The notes beneath the pieces were generated by a model that saw only the letters and a program-made list of their open reading frames with translations, made no database searches and was not told the origin of the DNA. From positions 9,576,933 to 9,640,932 of the forward strand of contig ML677366.1 of assembly GCA_007922305.1 (NCBI GenBank): DNA of 64,000 nt. Direction: 5' to 3'. The first letter of the stretch is position 1. Each line of letters begins with the position of its first letter. Both the position numbers and the translations under genes were made by a program. Origin of the DNA: Dermatemys mawii (Eukaryota > Chordata > Testudines > Dermatemydidae). This document shows positions 34,561-45,689 of this stretch, piece after piece.

Positions 34561-34789
34561 CTGTTACAGTCATGGCATGCACACAGAGATGATAGATGAA
34601 GACATCAATTATTAATTATTGGTAGGCCTCAATGTAATACAACTTTTATTTTTAGACTCCAGAGTGATAACACACAACCAAAAACAGGGAGAGACAATGC
34701 AGGCTGCTCAGTACAGCAGAATGGCACAACTTAGTCCACCTTGTTCTAGGCTGTTTTTCTCCCATAGATATCTGTCCAGAGAAATGACG

Positions 34790-34885
34790 TGTTTATGTTA
34801 TGCCTTTCATCCTATAAGATTCCAAAATATTTTGCAGACTATATTCAGATAGGAATCATTTCTCTGCTTATTTCTCCCCAGGACA
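34790..34885 (-). repeat. MIR-type fragment (weak)
   Basis: TTATGCCTTTCATCCTATAA then AAAATATTTTGCAGACTATA resembles the reversed MIR/L2 start that reads TTTCATC...CTTTACAAA. Confidence 0.4.
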
Positions 34886-34980
34886 TTGTTCATTCCCAGT
34901 CCTATTCTTGAGGAATAAAGTATCAGGACATCTTTAATAATCATCAAGTGATCAGGAGGAGCTCAGTTTTATGTGAGATT

Positions 34981-35100
34981 TGGGTGACCAGACAGCAAGT
35001 GTGAAAAATCAGGATGGGGGTGGAGGGTAATAGAAGCCTGTATAAGATAAAGACCCCAAAATTGGGACTGTCCCTATAAAATCGGGACATCTGGTCACCC
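34981..35100. mobile_element. 120-bp MITE between 11-bp direct repeats
   Basis: The ends TGGGTGACCAGAC and ATCTGGTCACCC are inverted repeats, and the inner part (GAAAAATCAGGATGGGGG against AAATCGGGAC) continues the pairing. An exact 11-bp direct repeat, TATGTGAGATT, flanks it (34970-34980 and 35101-35111). This is a family I recognise as common in turtle DNA. The superfamily is not known to me. Confidence 0.88.
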
Positions 35101-35548
35101 TATGTGAGATTGCACTGTTACCTTCTGCAAGAAGACTGGGACATGGTCTGAGAAAATCAGAATCTAGAGGCATAAAAAGGAGAAGTAGAAGGAAGTTTAA
35201 GGCAAATAGCCACTCATCGTAAATTGTGCAAATCTAACATGAACAAAAAAGAGTGTAAATCATCTCCTTGGACCACACTTAAAGTCTAAATTATAAATGC
35301 CCCAGCAAAATGCCGCGAGGGAGCTAAGTTTAGTTAAAATAATACCATGACCTGAAAAGAAAAACACAAACAGGCGTAATAGTTAATTTAATTACTTACT
35401 AGAACTTGATATGTGCATCTGTGTCCAATTAAAAACAAAGAAAAACGTTCCCAAAAAAGAGAAACTTAGAGGTGAAGACATTTCATTCACTGTTTGGACA
35501 CAGATATTGTGCCTTGCAACTTGTATGTGGTAGCCAAGAATATTGAAC

Positions 35549-35665
35549 AGATTTTCAGAAAAGCTCAAATCTCACTGAGGCACCTAAATGGAGTGTACTC
35601 AGCAGCTCCCACTGAGAGCAAATGGGCTATTTTCATCAAGGGTGCATTCCAAAGGTTTGAGGCCC
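35549..35665. repeat. Palindromic repeat (GATTTTCAGAAAAGCTC type)
   Basis: GATTTTCAGAAAAGCTCAAA, then CAGCAGCTCCCACTGAGAG in the middle, then CAAAGGTTTGAGG. This fits a diverged palindromic element with a central AGCTCCCATTGA-type core. Confidence 0.45.
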
Positions 35666-35790
35666 TCACAGCTCTGTCAATGGCCCCATCTCGTTTGTAC
35701 TAAACAGGCATTAAACTCGAGATCTTTGTAGGTAAGGAGGTCAAACCACTTGGACTGTACATGTTAATACTAAAGAAAAACTCCTATCCC

Positions 35791-36080
35791 AGGGCAAATC
35801 TACACTTAAAATGCTGAATCAGCATAGATGCACCAATGCAGCTGTGCTGCTGTAGTACTTTAATGAAGATGCTCTGTGCCAATGGGAGAGAGCTCTCCTG
35901 TTGGCATAGTTAATCCACCTCCCCCAAAGGCAGTGGCTGTGTTTCAGGGACATAGCACTGTTTACTGGGGGTGGAGGGGTTAGGTCTGAATAACTACGTC
36001 ACTCAGGGGTGTGAATTTTTCACCTCTCCCCCCCACAAGTGACATAGTTATACGGATACAGATCTGTAATGTAGACCAGA
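35791..36080. mobile_element. GTCTACAC-type MITE, diverged copy
   Basis: Begins AGGGCAAATCTACACTT and ends AATGTAGACCAGACA. The inside carries GCACCAATGCAGCTGTGCTG, TAATCCACCTCCCCCAAAGG, and a hairpin of CTACGTCACTCAGGGGTG with CACAAGTGACATAGTTAT. I recognise it as an abundant turtle element. Its terminal repeats have diverged and the duplication is not clear. Confidence 0.8.
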
Positions 36081-36089
36081 CAACATCTT

Positions 36090-36235
36090 GTCTTCCCCTG
36101 CCTTCCTCCATTGTGTTCTCCACCTACCTGTTGTGATGTGTTTATATTAGCTTCTCAGCACAGGGACTGTGCTATTGTGTTAAGTTTGTACAGTACCCAT
36201 CTCAATGGGGCCCTGATCCTGGTTTGGTCCTTTGG
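36090..36235 (+). repeat. L2-type LINE/SINE 3' tail
   Basis: AGCACAGGGACTGTGCTATT, GTTTGTACAGTACCCATCTC and AATGGGGCCCTGATCCTGG follow the same tail as at 30065-30205. It lies directly downstream of the MITE at 35791-36080. Confidence 0.7.
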
Positions 36236-36249
36236 GAAGAAATGGTTGG

Positions 36250-36620
36250 GAGTTTTTTGATGAAACATTTTTCATTAGAAAAGGCTGATTTTTGTGAAAA
36301 GCAAAACTCTCTGTAGTTTTGACAAATGTTTTGTTTCAAAAAATGGCTTGGAAAAATGTTTTCACAGATTCAAAGCAAAAAAATCTCCCATTTTTAAACT
36401 AATTATAGTAAATTTAAAATAAAAATCAATTAAAAGGAAACATTTAAAAACTGTATAAAGGAGATGTTTCACTTGACCAGAACTGAATTTTTTTAATGGA
36501 ACAGTTCACCAAAAATTTCAAGATTTGAACTTTTCATCCCATTAGGGTTGAGAAGAATTTTCAAGATCTAGAAAATCTTCATGGAATGGGGAAACTATTT
36601 CTGTCTCAGCTCTCCCATTT
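36250..36620. repeat. A/T-rich dispersed repeat (GAAACATTTTTCAT type)
   Basis: Dense in TGAAACATTTTTCAT, TTTTGTTTCAAAAAATGG and CACCAAAAATTTCAAG. It shares vocabulary with 22290-22535 and is probably a decayed palindromic element. Confidence 0.45.
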
Positions 36621-38154
36621 GTTGCTACTGGATTAAAAATAACAATGATACACTCATATAATAAGCTCTAGCAATAGTAATAATACATATTTCAGTGAGG
36701 GATGGCAAATCAATTAAATAGGTAATGGAATCCTATTCCCCAAGCTCTTCACAAAAATATGCCATTTTTGGATAAGATGCACCACCAATATGCTTCCCCC
36801 CACATCAGACTTCATTGTTTTAAGTTTCACTGTTTTCAGCAGAAATGTGTAGTAAAAGTGCCACCCACATTACACATACCTGCTGAATTATCCCATCTCA
36901 ACCTTGCACGAGTACATAAGATTATGACACAGCCCCTCAATGGTTTCTTTCCAGCACATAGGTTTTTACTGCTTCTGTTCCTCACCTGTAGGGGGATTCT
37001 GGGCAGATGGATCTGGGCAGTTAAAGAACATGTGGCCCTGTCTTCAGGCCCTTCAGGCTAGAGTAGTTGGGCCCAGCAGAGGGACTCAGCCATCTTCATC
37101 AAACAGAAAATGCAGGAGCTCTAATGACAGTCTAGTCTGGCAATGGCCAGCCCACTGCAGAGGAGACCCTTGGACCCTAGTGTAAATGGCTCTCTCCCCC
37201 CAGGAGTTCCACCTATTTCAGTGATGTGGCTGCAATGATATATTTGTACCATAGTGCCTTTCAATGGCATGCTGTGCAAAAGGCTGCACAATATTCTAAC
37301 TTGGCAGTGTCCCTGTGGAGTCGCTGGCATAAGCAGCACCTTATTCACTTCAATGGCAGCTGAGTCTTCGTAGAAGAAGCACTGCAGAGCAGCAGGGCAC
37401 ACCATGGTCCAGAAAAGGAAACAACACTGCACAGTAAGAATGACCCAGGCTCTGATGACATTTGAGATCCAGTTTTAATGTGTGTGTGAAAATACTAACA
37501 GGCTTGATCTCATATGGAGGATTAGTTTCCTGTCCAAAAAAAAAAAAAAACCAAACAAAAAAAACAGATGAAGACATTTTTGGTTTACAATATCATTTGA
37601 AACTCTTTTTTTAAAGCTTCATAAATCAAAAGTGGCCTGGAAGAGTACAGCAGAGTTTAATGTATGTGAAAATAGGCCCATCACACGTGGCAACATCTCC
37701 CACTGTGCCCAGTTTTAGCCCAGTATGTGATTTGAAACAGCTGAGACAATTAAACCTAAAAAGCAGAGAATGCAAGAGGGGAAGAGAGAGAGAGAGAGAG
37801 AACATGAATGTGCAGTGATAGTGCTTAGCAAAACTTCACGTGAGAAAAAAAAATGATGTCAAGTTCTGTAGCTGCTACACATGTTCAATAATTTTTTATT
37901 CAAATATAAATATTTAAGATACCACAAAGCTGCTCTCCCTCCACTCCCCCCTTGAAAATTCCAAACTGTACAACCAGTTCCCATAAAAGACTAATCTTAC
38001 TTTAAATGAAGCTAATTTTTGGCTAGACCTTGAGAAAAAAAATCTGGATCCACCACAAAGCCCATATTTTCCCCCACTCCATATCTTAAAAATGCACGCA
38101 GTCTGACAGTTTGTTTCCAGATGATGTTAGATGCTGTTCTCTGTTCCCCAAATA
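36621..38154. other. Non-coding stretch with simple repeats
   Basis: Contains an A-run at 37536-37549 followed by CCAAACAAAAAAAAC, and a (GA)n microsatellite at 37782-37802. The GC-richer part at 36960-37400 has no recognised family, and the overlapping frames there do not resemble proteins I know. Confidence 0.45.
37782..37802. repeat. (AG)n microsatellite
   Basis: About ten perfect AG units. Confidence 0.9.
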
Positions 38155-38816
38155 GGGTTTTTTTAAAGAGTGGCCTGAGATGCAGAATTCAGAACCAGGT
38201 TCTGAATTGCAAATCCCACATAATTGGCCAGGTTATTGGACAATAGGGATCAAATCTTGGACCTAGAATTCCAAATTCAGGGGGTCTGGCTGTGGATTTT
38301 CATGGGAGCACATCTCAAGTTGAAATACTTACCCTCCTCCCCGCCACTCCCCATAGTGGATTTATTGGGTGTCACTGTAATACATTGTATCTACTTGAAA
38401 TTGAAGAAAGCCCCCTACTTAACCTTCATCTTTTTGTGTGTGAATGTACCAGAAGGCATGCATTGTTGCTGGGAAGCAAATAATTAGTGACATGTTCTAT
38501 AACATTATTGCTATTTAAAGCTAAATCAGTGGATTAATGCTTCTCTAAATGTGACATCCATGAAGGATTCTAACTGCAGCGCTGTTAGTCACTTGGTGGT
38601 CTCCAAAGTGACAAAATCAATGCAGCAAGTTTTTAAAGTCTTGATTGTAACAAGAAACAAGTGATCATTAGGAGAAATTGCATGAGAGAAAAAGGTAGTG
38701 AGCCAGATCCTACAAACCTCTACTCTTACTCTCCCAAATAGTTCCATTGGAGTCTGTGGGGCTGATTCATGTTATTGTATGACATCTGTGACATATTGAT
38801 ATAGAGAGCTTTAGCA
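38155..38816. other. Non-coding stretch; small repeat fragments
   Basis: 38700-38775 contains GAGCCAGATCCTACAAACC and CCATTGGAGTCTGTGGGG, the arm words of the recurring palindromes. The rest shows nothing specific. Confidence 0.4.
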
Positions 38817-39070
38817 CCTGGTACAATAAGCATGCTAGGGCAATCCAGGGGCTTGCTGGAGGCAGCATGACTTGGGCGGGTGATTCCCCCAACTGCAAGT
38901 CCCATAGGGGCAGTAGGAGTGGTGAGTCCAAGTTAGGGTAGCCACCTTTCCTCCATGCGTCTGTAATGCTGACAGACCCTGGTTGTCATCGTTAGCTGGG
39001 ATCAAACTTGGGAACCTTTGGAGCTTAAGCCTCTACTGCATGAGCTAAAAGGCACAAGTCTCTAAGCCGA
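38817..39070 (-). mobile_element. tRNA-Lys-like SINE (turtle type)
   Basis: Read on the minus strand, TTTTAGCTCATGCAGTAGAG matches the A-box region of tRNA-Lys (TAGCTCAGTCGGTAGAG). About 35 bases on, AAGTTTGATCCCAGC matches the B box (GGTTCAAGTCC). A tRNA-unrelated body of about 190 bp follows. Turtles carry an abundant tRNA-Lys-derived SINE, which this resembles. A 10-bp direct repeat with one mismatch, AGCTTTAGCA (38807-38816) and AGCTGTAGCA (39071-39080), may be the target-site duplication. It lies 19 bp from the next hAT element's duplication. Confidence 0.72.
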
Positions 39071-39099
39071 AGCTGTAGCAGACTCATCAATCTCTAGCT

Positions 39100-39749
39100 C
39101 AGAGGAGGGCAAACAATGGCCCGCATGCTGGATTCGGCCCATCAGGGCTTTGAATCCGACCCACGGGATTGCTAGCACCACTCCGGGAAGTGTCCGGCAC
39201 CATGTCGCTGAGGTCTCTGGAGAATGTGTGCAGGGAGGGCAGAGGGCTCTGTGCACTGCCTTCACCTGCATGCTCCATCCCCCTGCAACTCCCGTTGGCC
39301 AGAAATGGGGAACTATGGCCAATGGGAGCTTTGGGGGTTGTACTCAAAGCGAGGGCAGTGAGCGGTGGAGCTGCCTGCCCCACCCCACCCCCAGGAGCCA
39401 CTGCTGGACATGCTGGCCACTTGCAGGAGTGGCACGGGGCCAGGACAGGCCAGTGTTAGCCCTGCTGTGCTTTGCTGCACCATGAAGCCGCTCAAGGTAA
39501 GTAGCACCAGGCCAGATCCCACACCCCAAACTCCTCCTGAACCCCAACCCCACCCTGAGCCCCCTAATTCCCTTCCATGAGCCTCCTGCCACACCCCTCT
39601 TACATCCCAACCCCCTGCCCTGAGCCCCCTCCCATAGCCCACACTCCCTCCCACACTCCAATCCCCTGCCCCAGCCCTACATTCAGGGCCCTGCATAAAT
39701 TTTCCCCATCCAGATGTGGTCCTTGGGCTAAAATGTTTTCCCACCCCTG
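39100..39749. mobile_element. hAT-type non-autonomous element, 650 bp
   Basis: Starts CAGAGGAGGGCAAACAATGG. The right end, read in reverse, is CAGGGGTGGGAAAACATTTT, giving diverged terminal inverted repeats with hAT-like CAG ends. The 8-bp flanks CTCTAGCT (39092-39099) and CTCTGGCT (39750-39757) differ at one base, as expected of an aged target-site duplication. The GC-rich interior contains a C-rich degenerate tandem region (39515-39690). Open frames up to 159 codons here reflect composition, not genes. Confidence 0.85.
39515..39690. repeat. C-rich degenerate minisatellite inside the hAT element
   Basis: Repeated variants of CCCTGAGCCCCCTCCCA and CACCCCAACCCC, with unit length roughly 25-30 bp. 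This is typical of an expanded internal region of a non-autonomous element. Confidence 0.7.
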
Positions 39750-39919
39750 CTCTGGCTGGGCTAGCTGCCACTAGAGGAGGACAGAGTGCCACTCCAAGCC
39801 GGCATGAGTTACACGCGCACCCACATTGGTCATAGAGCTGACACAGGGATGAATTGTGTCTTTACTGGAGTTCTGGGGTAAGGAAGACTTTGAAGGCATG
39901 AGCCCCAGAATAAAAAATG

Positions 39920-40012
39920 CTTTAAGGCAAGGTCCAGGTCTCCTTGTTATTCCATAAAGCACCAAGCACACTAAAGGCTCTCAGTAAATATTCAAGAATA
40001 TTAATAATTACA
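39920..40012 (+). repeat. L2/MIR-type 3' tail
   Basis: AGGCAAGGTCCAGGTCTCCT, then AAAGCACCAAGCACACTAAA, CTCTCAGTAAATATTCAAGA and TTAATAATTA. This fits the common tail GCACAGTGCCT...CTCAATAAATATT. Confidence 0.6.
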
Positions 40013-40888
40013 TGCCAATGATTCAGTCAGCCGCAAAGCCAAGCCACTGTGCATTTGGAAAAAGGAGAACAGCTTAAGCAAAATACTTAAAATGGATAAG
40101 AATAAAATCCAAAAGCATTTAAAAAAAAATAAAAATAGAGCCATCAGGTCACAACATTTTACTTCTGCTTCCCTAGAAGATTGACACAGTGGTGTGTTAT
40201 TTTATTTTATTTTTTTCCTTTTTTCCATTAAATGAGCTCTTTAAAACACATCTGAACTTTTCCCATCCTGATGATTCCCACGGACAATTGGCAGAGTATC
40301 TAGGACAACTTGCAAAACTGGGATTTTTTCCAGGCATGAGTAACTTGTTAAAAAGCCACTGCTTCCCTAATACTAACAGTAAACAGAGTTCACATCCACA
40401 TGAAATCCTCCGTGACCCATCAAGGAAAGATTTTTGTATATTTACTTAGAGAGAGATATGAAATCATTAATTCCTTTATCCATCAAGTACTTGGAACTCA
40501 GCATGTCCGCTTATGTTTAACTTTTAAAAGTAAATATACACAGGCATGCCAGACTAGATTTAAAGCATCCTTTCCCCCATTTTCTAGCATCATGTCATTG
40601 GTTTTATAAGGGAGGGTTTGATAATTCCTGGGATTTTTTCCCTGAAACATGGTTTACTTCAAATGGATGAAATATAACTCAATCAAATATATTTTAAAGC
40701 CAAAGGACCAACTAGTGATAACCCCTATTCAAAATTAGTAGTACTTTACTCCGTGAGAAGTCCCATTTAAATCATACTATTTAACATGAATAGGGATGGC
40801 TAAATCTGGACCTCAGTTTTTTTATTAAAACTCAATGACCTCAGCTGGTCTCATTGTGCCTTGATGCTAGACTATGTGCCTTGATGCT
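40013..40888. other. Non-coding stretch with one short tandem duplication
   Basis: No exon is recognised. TGTGCCTTGATGCTA occurs at 40855 and again 20 bases later, just before a MIR. There is a (TTTTA)n-like run at 40197-40217. Confidence 0.45.
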
Positions 40889-41110
40889 AATGGTGTCGCC
40901 TAGAAGATGGGACAGTAAACTCTCAATATCTGGGTTCTAGTCCCAGCTCTGCAGCTGACCGGTTAGGTGATCACTTTGTTTCCCCGTGCCTCAATTTCCC
41001 CATATGCAAAATGGGGATAATGATACTCTTTTTAAAGCATTTTTAGATTTATGGATGAAAAGTGCTCACTTATTAATTACTATTATTACTGTTATTACTT
41101 TTATTATTAT
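40889..41110 (+). repeat. MIR-type SINE, nearly complete
   Basis: GGGTTCTAGTCCCAGCTCTG (B-box part), TGATCACTTTGTTTCCCC, GTGCCTCAATTTCCCCATAT, GCAAAATGGGGATAATGATA, then a degraded core and an (ATT)-rich end. Confidence 0.9.
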
Positions 41111-41303
41111 TGGCTCATTCTTTTAATCAGGCAAAACTCAGACTGCTTTCAAAAGGAGCTTTGCCTGATCAAGGACTGCAGGCTGGGGCTTGTTTGTGTC
41201 ACAGGCTGAACTGGCGCAGTTTGAGTAAACATGTGCCAGGCTTTAACATCTGCAAACATCATGTCCCGATCCTAGACAATTTGGAGCAACATCATCTCCT
41301 ATG

Positions 41304-41570
41304 GGTATGTCAACACTGCAATTTAAAACCCATGGCTGCCCATGTCAGCTGACGAGAGCTGGCGGGGCTCAGTTTAAGGGACTGTTTAATTGAGTGGTTG
41401 ACATTTGGGCTCAGGTTGGCACCTGAGGTCGGGAGGGTCCTAGAGCTCAGGCTGCAGCCCAAGCCTGAACGTGTACGCTGCAATTGAACAGCCCCTTAGC
41501 CGGAGTCCTGTGGAGCTGAGTCATCTGACATGGGCCAGCTGTGGGTGTGTAATTGCAGTGTAGACATACC
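41304..41570. mobile_element. GTCTACAC-type MITE
   Basis: GGTATGTCAACACTGCAAT at the left pairs with ATTGCAGTGTAGACATACC at the right, with one mismatch in 19. The flanks CTATG (41299-41303) and CGATG (41571-41575) may be a 5-bp duplication with one change. The interior is GC-rich and non-coding. It is of the same type as 2216-2486 by its ends, but the body differs. Confidence 0.85.
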
Positions 41571-41575
41571 CGATG

Positions 41576-42984
41576 TGCTATAAAATCCATGCAGAGGACA
41601 GGAAACTCCACAACTTTCCTTTCATAGAGTTTACACCTGATTGTTGCCTTTGGAGGTGTGGAAGAGAATGGCTTGTTTGGTCCCTAAATCCAGTGGATCT
41701 CTGAGGAGTCACCAGAGGCTAGGGCCACCTGTGTGATGGTCCTATACCTAGCAATTTGCTCTGCCTGTGGCTTCCTGACATACACATCTTATAGGATCTG
41801 TGCTGCAAGGCAATTGTATGTAAGGTCCTTCCTTAGAAGTGGAGGTCCAATGACACTATATTCATGCTAGCCTATTCTGCATTAACTTGAGCGAGAAGCC
41901 TTTGTGGGATTAGGGATGACCGTGCCACAGAGAGAAACTGTTCAGAATCAGCCCACACCGTTCTGCCTCCCTGACCACCTCCAGGCCAATGAACCTGATA
42001 CTTGGAGTGGAGCTTCCAAAGTGCCGCGGGGAAGGGGGAAATAACAGTCTCTTCTTTGGCCTCCTGGACATTCAGAGGCACCAGATTTCCATCTCTATCC
42101 TCTCTGTCTGGCGCTACCCCGTGCTTACTGGCTCGTGCCTCTATAAACATCAGGTTCGCCCCAATGCTTTATTTTTTTTAAAGAGAAACCCATTCCTGAG
42201 GGAAAGGCTCTGCCTTTTGTTTTTTCATTAATTAGGTTGTTTCCCTTTCATGGTGAGTCACAGTCAGTTCTGAAAACTCCGAGAGCACCAATACTCCCTT
42301 AATCAATGTGCTTGTGTGTTCTCTCTCTAACAAATTCTGAGTCAGTACGTACCGGGGTTCGCTACCCTGGCAAACAAATGGAAAATGGCAGGCAAAATGT
42401 TATTTCCCTTGGTATTTTGGTGGCATCTTTAAGAGTCAGTTCTGGAATGAAGTCCATGTCCAAAATGCCTGATGGAGTGTCTAAGTCAGTTGCTGCTTGG
42501 GCAATCAGACACATCTTTAAATGCAACATAACTGGTGAGTGTGTATCCTGAAAAACTCCACTACATTCACAGGCAGGCTTCTATATGGGAGAACTTGCTA
42601 GTGTCCATGTCTGCATCCCAGGCCTGCTCTCTGATGGGAATCTCTGAAAAGCAAGGCAAGTTACTTAGCTAGAATGATGCAACATATTAAGCCTCCCATG
42701 ATAATAGAGATCAAGCTGAATAAGAAAAAACAAAAAGTATCACTTCCTTCTCAAAAGGCTTAAAATAACATTTAAAACAAAAGTTCTATGAGTTCTGGTA
42801 TAAAGAAAAATACTTTGCATTTTAAATGCAAGTATGACAGCAGCAAACTGGGGTTTGTTGTTTGGACAAAACATTGGCTCCTTGCTGGGAATAAGTGGAT
42901 CGGCTTTCCCAGTGCTTCATGGACTCGAAGGCAATCTAGTAAACTCCTTCAAGCCTTCTCAAAGCAAGACTGAGGCTAAGATTA
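41576..42984. other. Non-coding stretch; one exon-like segment not supported
   Basis: An open frame of 81 codons (42306-42551) is followed by a good donor-like GGTGAGTGTG at 42533, but there is no convincing acceptor or recognisable protein. No repeats are recognised. Confidence 0.4.
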
Positions 42985-43245
42985 GTTCTGTCTGTACAAT
43001 TGTGCTGATACTCACTGTTCAAGTTGCCCAATCCTGCACTTCCCAATGCATTTCTTTGAATAAGGAGTTCAGGATCAGTCCCAGAATCTGAGAACATATT
43101 ACACCAAGAGATGGGTTCTTAGGAGCTGACTTGAACCTTCCCTTAAACCTGTGCCCCCATCCTGCAGTGATCTCTGACTTCAGTGAGTCTCTGAGTGAGT
43201 AAAGGGATTTACCCATGCAGAGTTCATTGCAGGATCAGGGACCAC
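42985..43245. repeat. Palindromic repeat fragments (ATCCTGCA...TGCAGGATCAGGG)
   Basis: CAATCCTGCACTTCCCAATG at 43030, CCCATCCTGCAGTGATCTC at 43157 and the closing CATTGCAGGATCAGGGACC near 43226-43245 are arms of a recurrent palindromic family. Confidence 0.5.
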
Positions 43246-45475
43246 ATTATTGTCAAGGGGCAAAAACACTTTTGTGGTGTGTTGACTTTTGTATAATTTA
43301 TTTACACACTTTTCTGTACTTCTTGCTTTTATCCAGAAATGGAAGCTAAAGCACCACACAAAAAGTTCTTTTTATTGTAGAAGTAATTTTGCTCTCGTTG
43401 AAAAGAGGATGTGCTCAAAAACTCACAAGAGACCCTGTTTTTATGATTAGCCTGGCCTGGCTTGCAGACCACACTTTTGAGTTAAGACAAGACAAGCATG
43501 AGAAGTTTGGCTGCTTAGCTGTACCTTCAAACATTCTGAGTTTCACTCAGTCATATGTAACACATAGAAGGGCACGATGAGATTAGGGAGAGATTAATTT
43601 AAAAACACACACCCTGGCAAATCTGTAGGCTTTTATAATCTGAAATGAATTTTGTTTTGATACATACAAATGGTGTATTTATGCCATATCATACTGATCT
43701 ATTTATTATTTTTGTCCTATTTGCTGAAAAGGCTTCCCCCCCAAAAAGCTGTTTGTTTAAGTAATTTCTTATGTCACAGACCAAACCCAGGTATTTTTTG
43801 GCTCAGGGCAGGCAAAAAATATGCAATATTGCCATCAACAGATGCAGCACCAAACAATCCAATCCTGTTCAATTTGGTCCTTGGCATCTTGTGCTACTTC
43901 TGTCAAATTGAATCAAACCAAGTGTTAATTTTTTAAGGAAAACCTCTGTGATCACTTCACTTGTGATTTAATCCAGAACTAACCCCAGGCTGTTGAAGGT
44001 CAGAGGTCAATGAACCAATTTAGTATGCCATCCAAACCCTATCAGTAACCAATGCTCTTCTTGTGCCTGGCTCCTATTAGTGGATATTATTCATTCATTG
44101 TGCAGGCTATTGTGAATTCTGCACACAGCTGAGTGTGATCACAAGTGAGTGATTAAGAAAGTTAAGAAACTTTGGAAACAGCATGCAGTGGCATATGGAC
44201 CTAGTGTATATACCAGGTAGGCATAAACCTCCAGTCTGGGTCTGATCCTGGTGCCTTTGGCTTCAGACAGAAAAAGACTGGGCTTAATAGAATTTGCTTC
44301 TGACAATCCCAGGTGAATTGTTTTAACTGGTGAAGTGGCACCAGGAGGAGGTCGCTATGCTGCTTCCTCCCTCCATATATTCACTCACTTAGAATATGAC
44401 GTGGAATAATCAGGGAGGGTTTCAGTGCCTGTCTTCAGTGGATACTTAGGGCAAGACAAGCATTGGAACTGGATTTCTACATTCCCTTGAACTGACCTCT
44501 GATTACCATAGTTCATCACAGGTTGTCTTTCTTGTCTTTTTGCTCCTGAACTAAGGAGTGCAAAATCTTGCCAGTAGCAATTTAAAGTGTGTTTTGCAAA
44601 AAAAAAAAAAAAAAGTTAAAACTGGACAATCAAAGTTTCTGAATGAACTTGGGAAGGAACTATGCTTAAAAAAAATAAGAGGAGAGAGGGACTCTATGTG
44701 AACTTACTTGAGTGAATTTGGTTTTGAGGACTGAAGGACACATTCCTACCTGTGGCAGACCTTTCACATGGGAAGGGGTGCTATTAGAAGGTGATAGGAG
44801 AAAAATACATCATCCTAGCCTCTGGCATGTAGCTGTTCAAACTAAATTGGTGCCTGACCCCTCTGCACTGGCTCCTCCATCCCACCAGTTCTGGTTTTGT
44901 GCTGGGGGACATACTGGGCCCACATTGATAACATGACTAGGCAGGGATGCTCTGAAGAAAACCCCACCCTAGATTCCACTGTTATGTGTTTTCTTGTAGG
45001 ATAGAAGGTAAGCAACTCCCTCTCTTCCCCTCCCCAAGATGTTGTAAAGAAGTCTCAGGAGAAGCTGTTAGATTCTCTTTTGCTGCTATCTTAGTCTAAA
45101 CTCAGGCTGAAGAGGCTCAGGAGAAGGGTGATGAGCCAATTTAGCAGAAGAGGAAGGATTCTACATAGGTAACATGACCACAAATGGCACTAAAAGGTCC
45201 TAGATTAGGTGGAAGAGGATTTTTTTGTGTGTAACACATGTTTAATGGAATTGAGTGTAAAATGGAGGTTGGGAAGCAGCTAAAATGTTTGGGATTTTTT
45301 GGGTTGCTTTCCATGAAAAAAATCAGTGAAAAATTTTCAACCAGTTGTAAAGTTCAATACCAGCACAGACATCAACAGTCCCCTGTTAATTTTCAGATTC
45401 TTAAGGTGATTTTGTATTTTATTTAAATACATGCACATACAAGCACAATCATTTTATATATACATGTATTGAAGC
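43246..45475. other. Non-coding stretch without recognised features
   Basis: Includes a poly(A) run at 44598-44614 and an A/T-rich fragment near 45290-45345 resembling the repeat at 36250-36620. No gene is supported. Confidence 0.45.
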
Positions 45476-45489
45476 ATCAGAAAATGGTT

Positions 45490-45680
45490 ACAGCAAAAAA
45501 TGGGGATGCAAGACGTTTGGGTTCTATTATCATTTCTGCCACAGATCCTTCATGTGAACCCTGAGAAAATCACTTATCCTATCTGTTCCTGGATTCACCA
45601 TCTGTAGCATGGGAATAATCATTATCCTTGCACTGATTATAGCATCTTCCATTCACAGTTCTCAAAGCAATTATCACATT
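45490..45680 (+). repeat. MIR-type SINE fragment
   Basis: GACGTTTGGGTTCTATTATC, ATTTCTGCCACAGATCCTTC, GAGAAAATCACTTATCCTAT and CACCATCTGTAGCATGGGAA follow the MIR order. A piece resembling another SINE end follows (CTTCCATTCACAGTTCTCAA). Confidence 0.65.
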
Positions 45681-45689
45681 ATCTAGAGG

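Noticed and set aside
39313..39792. 159-codon minus-strand frame as a gene
   Set aside because: Lies within the C-rich core of a hAT-type element. Its Gly/Trp/Ser-rich translation reflects composition, and it runs past the transposon end.
40855..40889. TGTGCCTTGATGCTA doublet as a CRISPR-like or regulatory array
   Set aside because: Only two copies with a 5-bp gap; an ordinary small tandem duplication.
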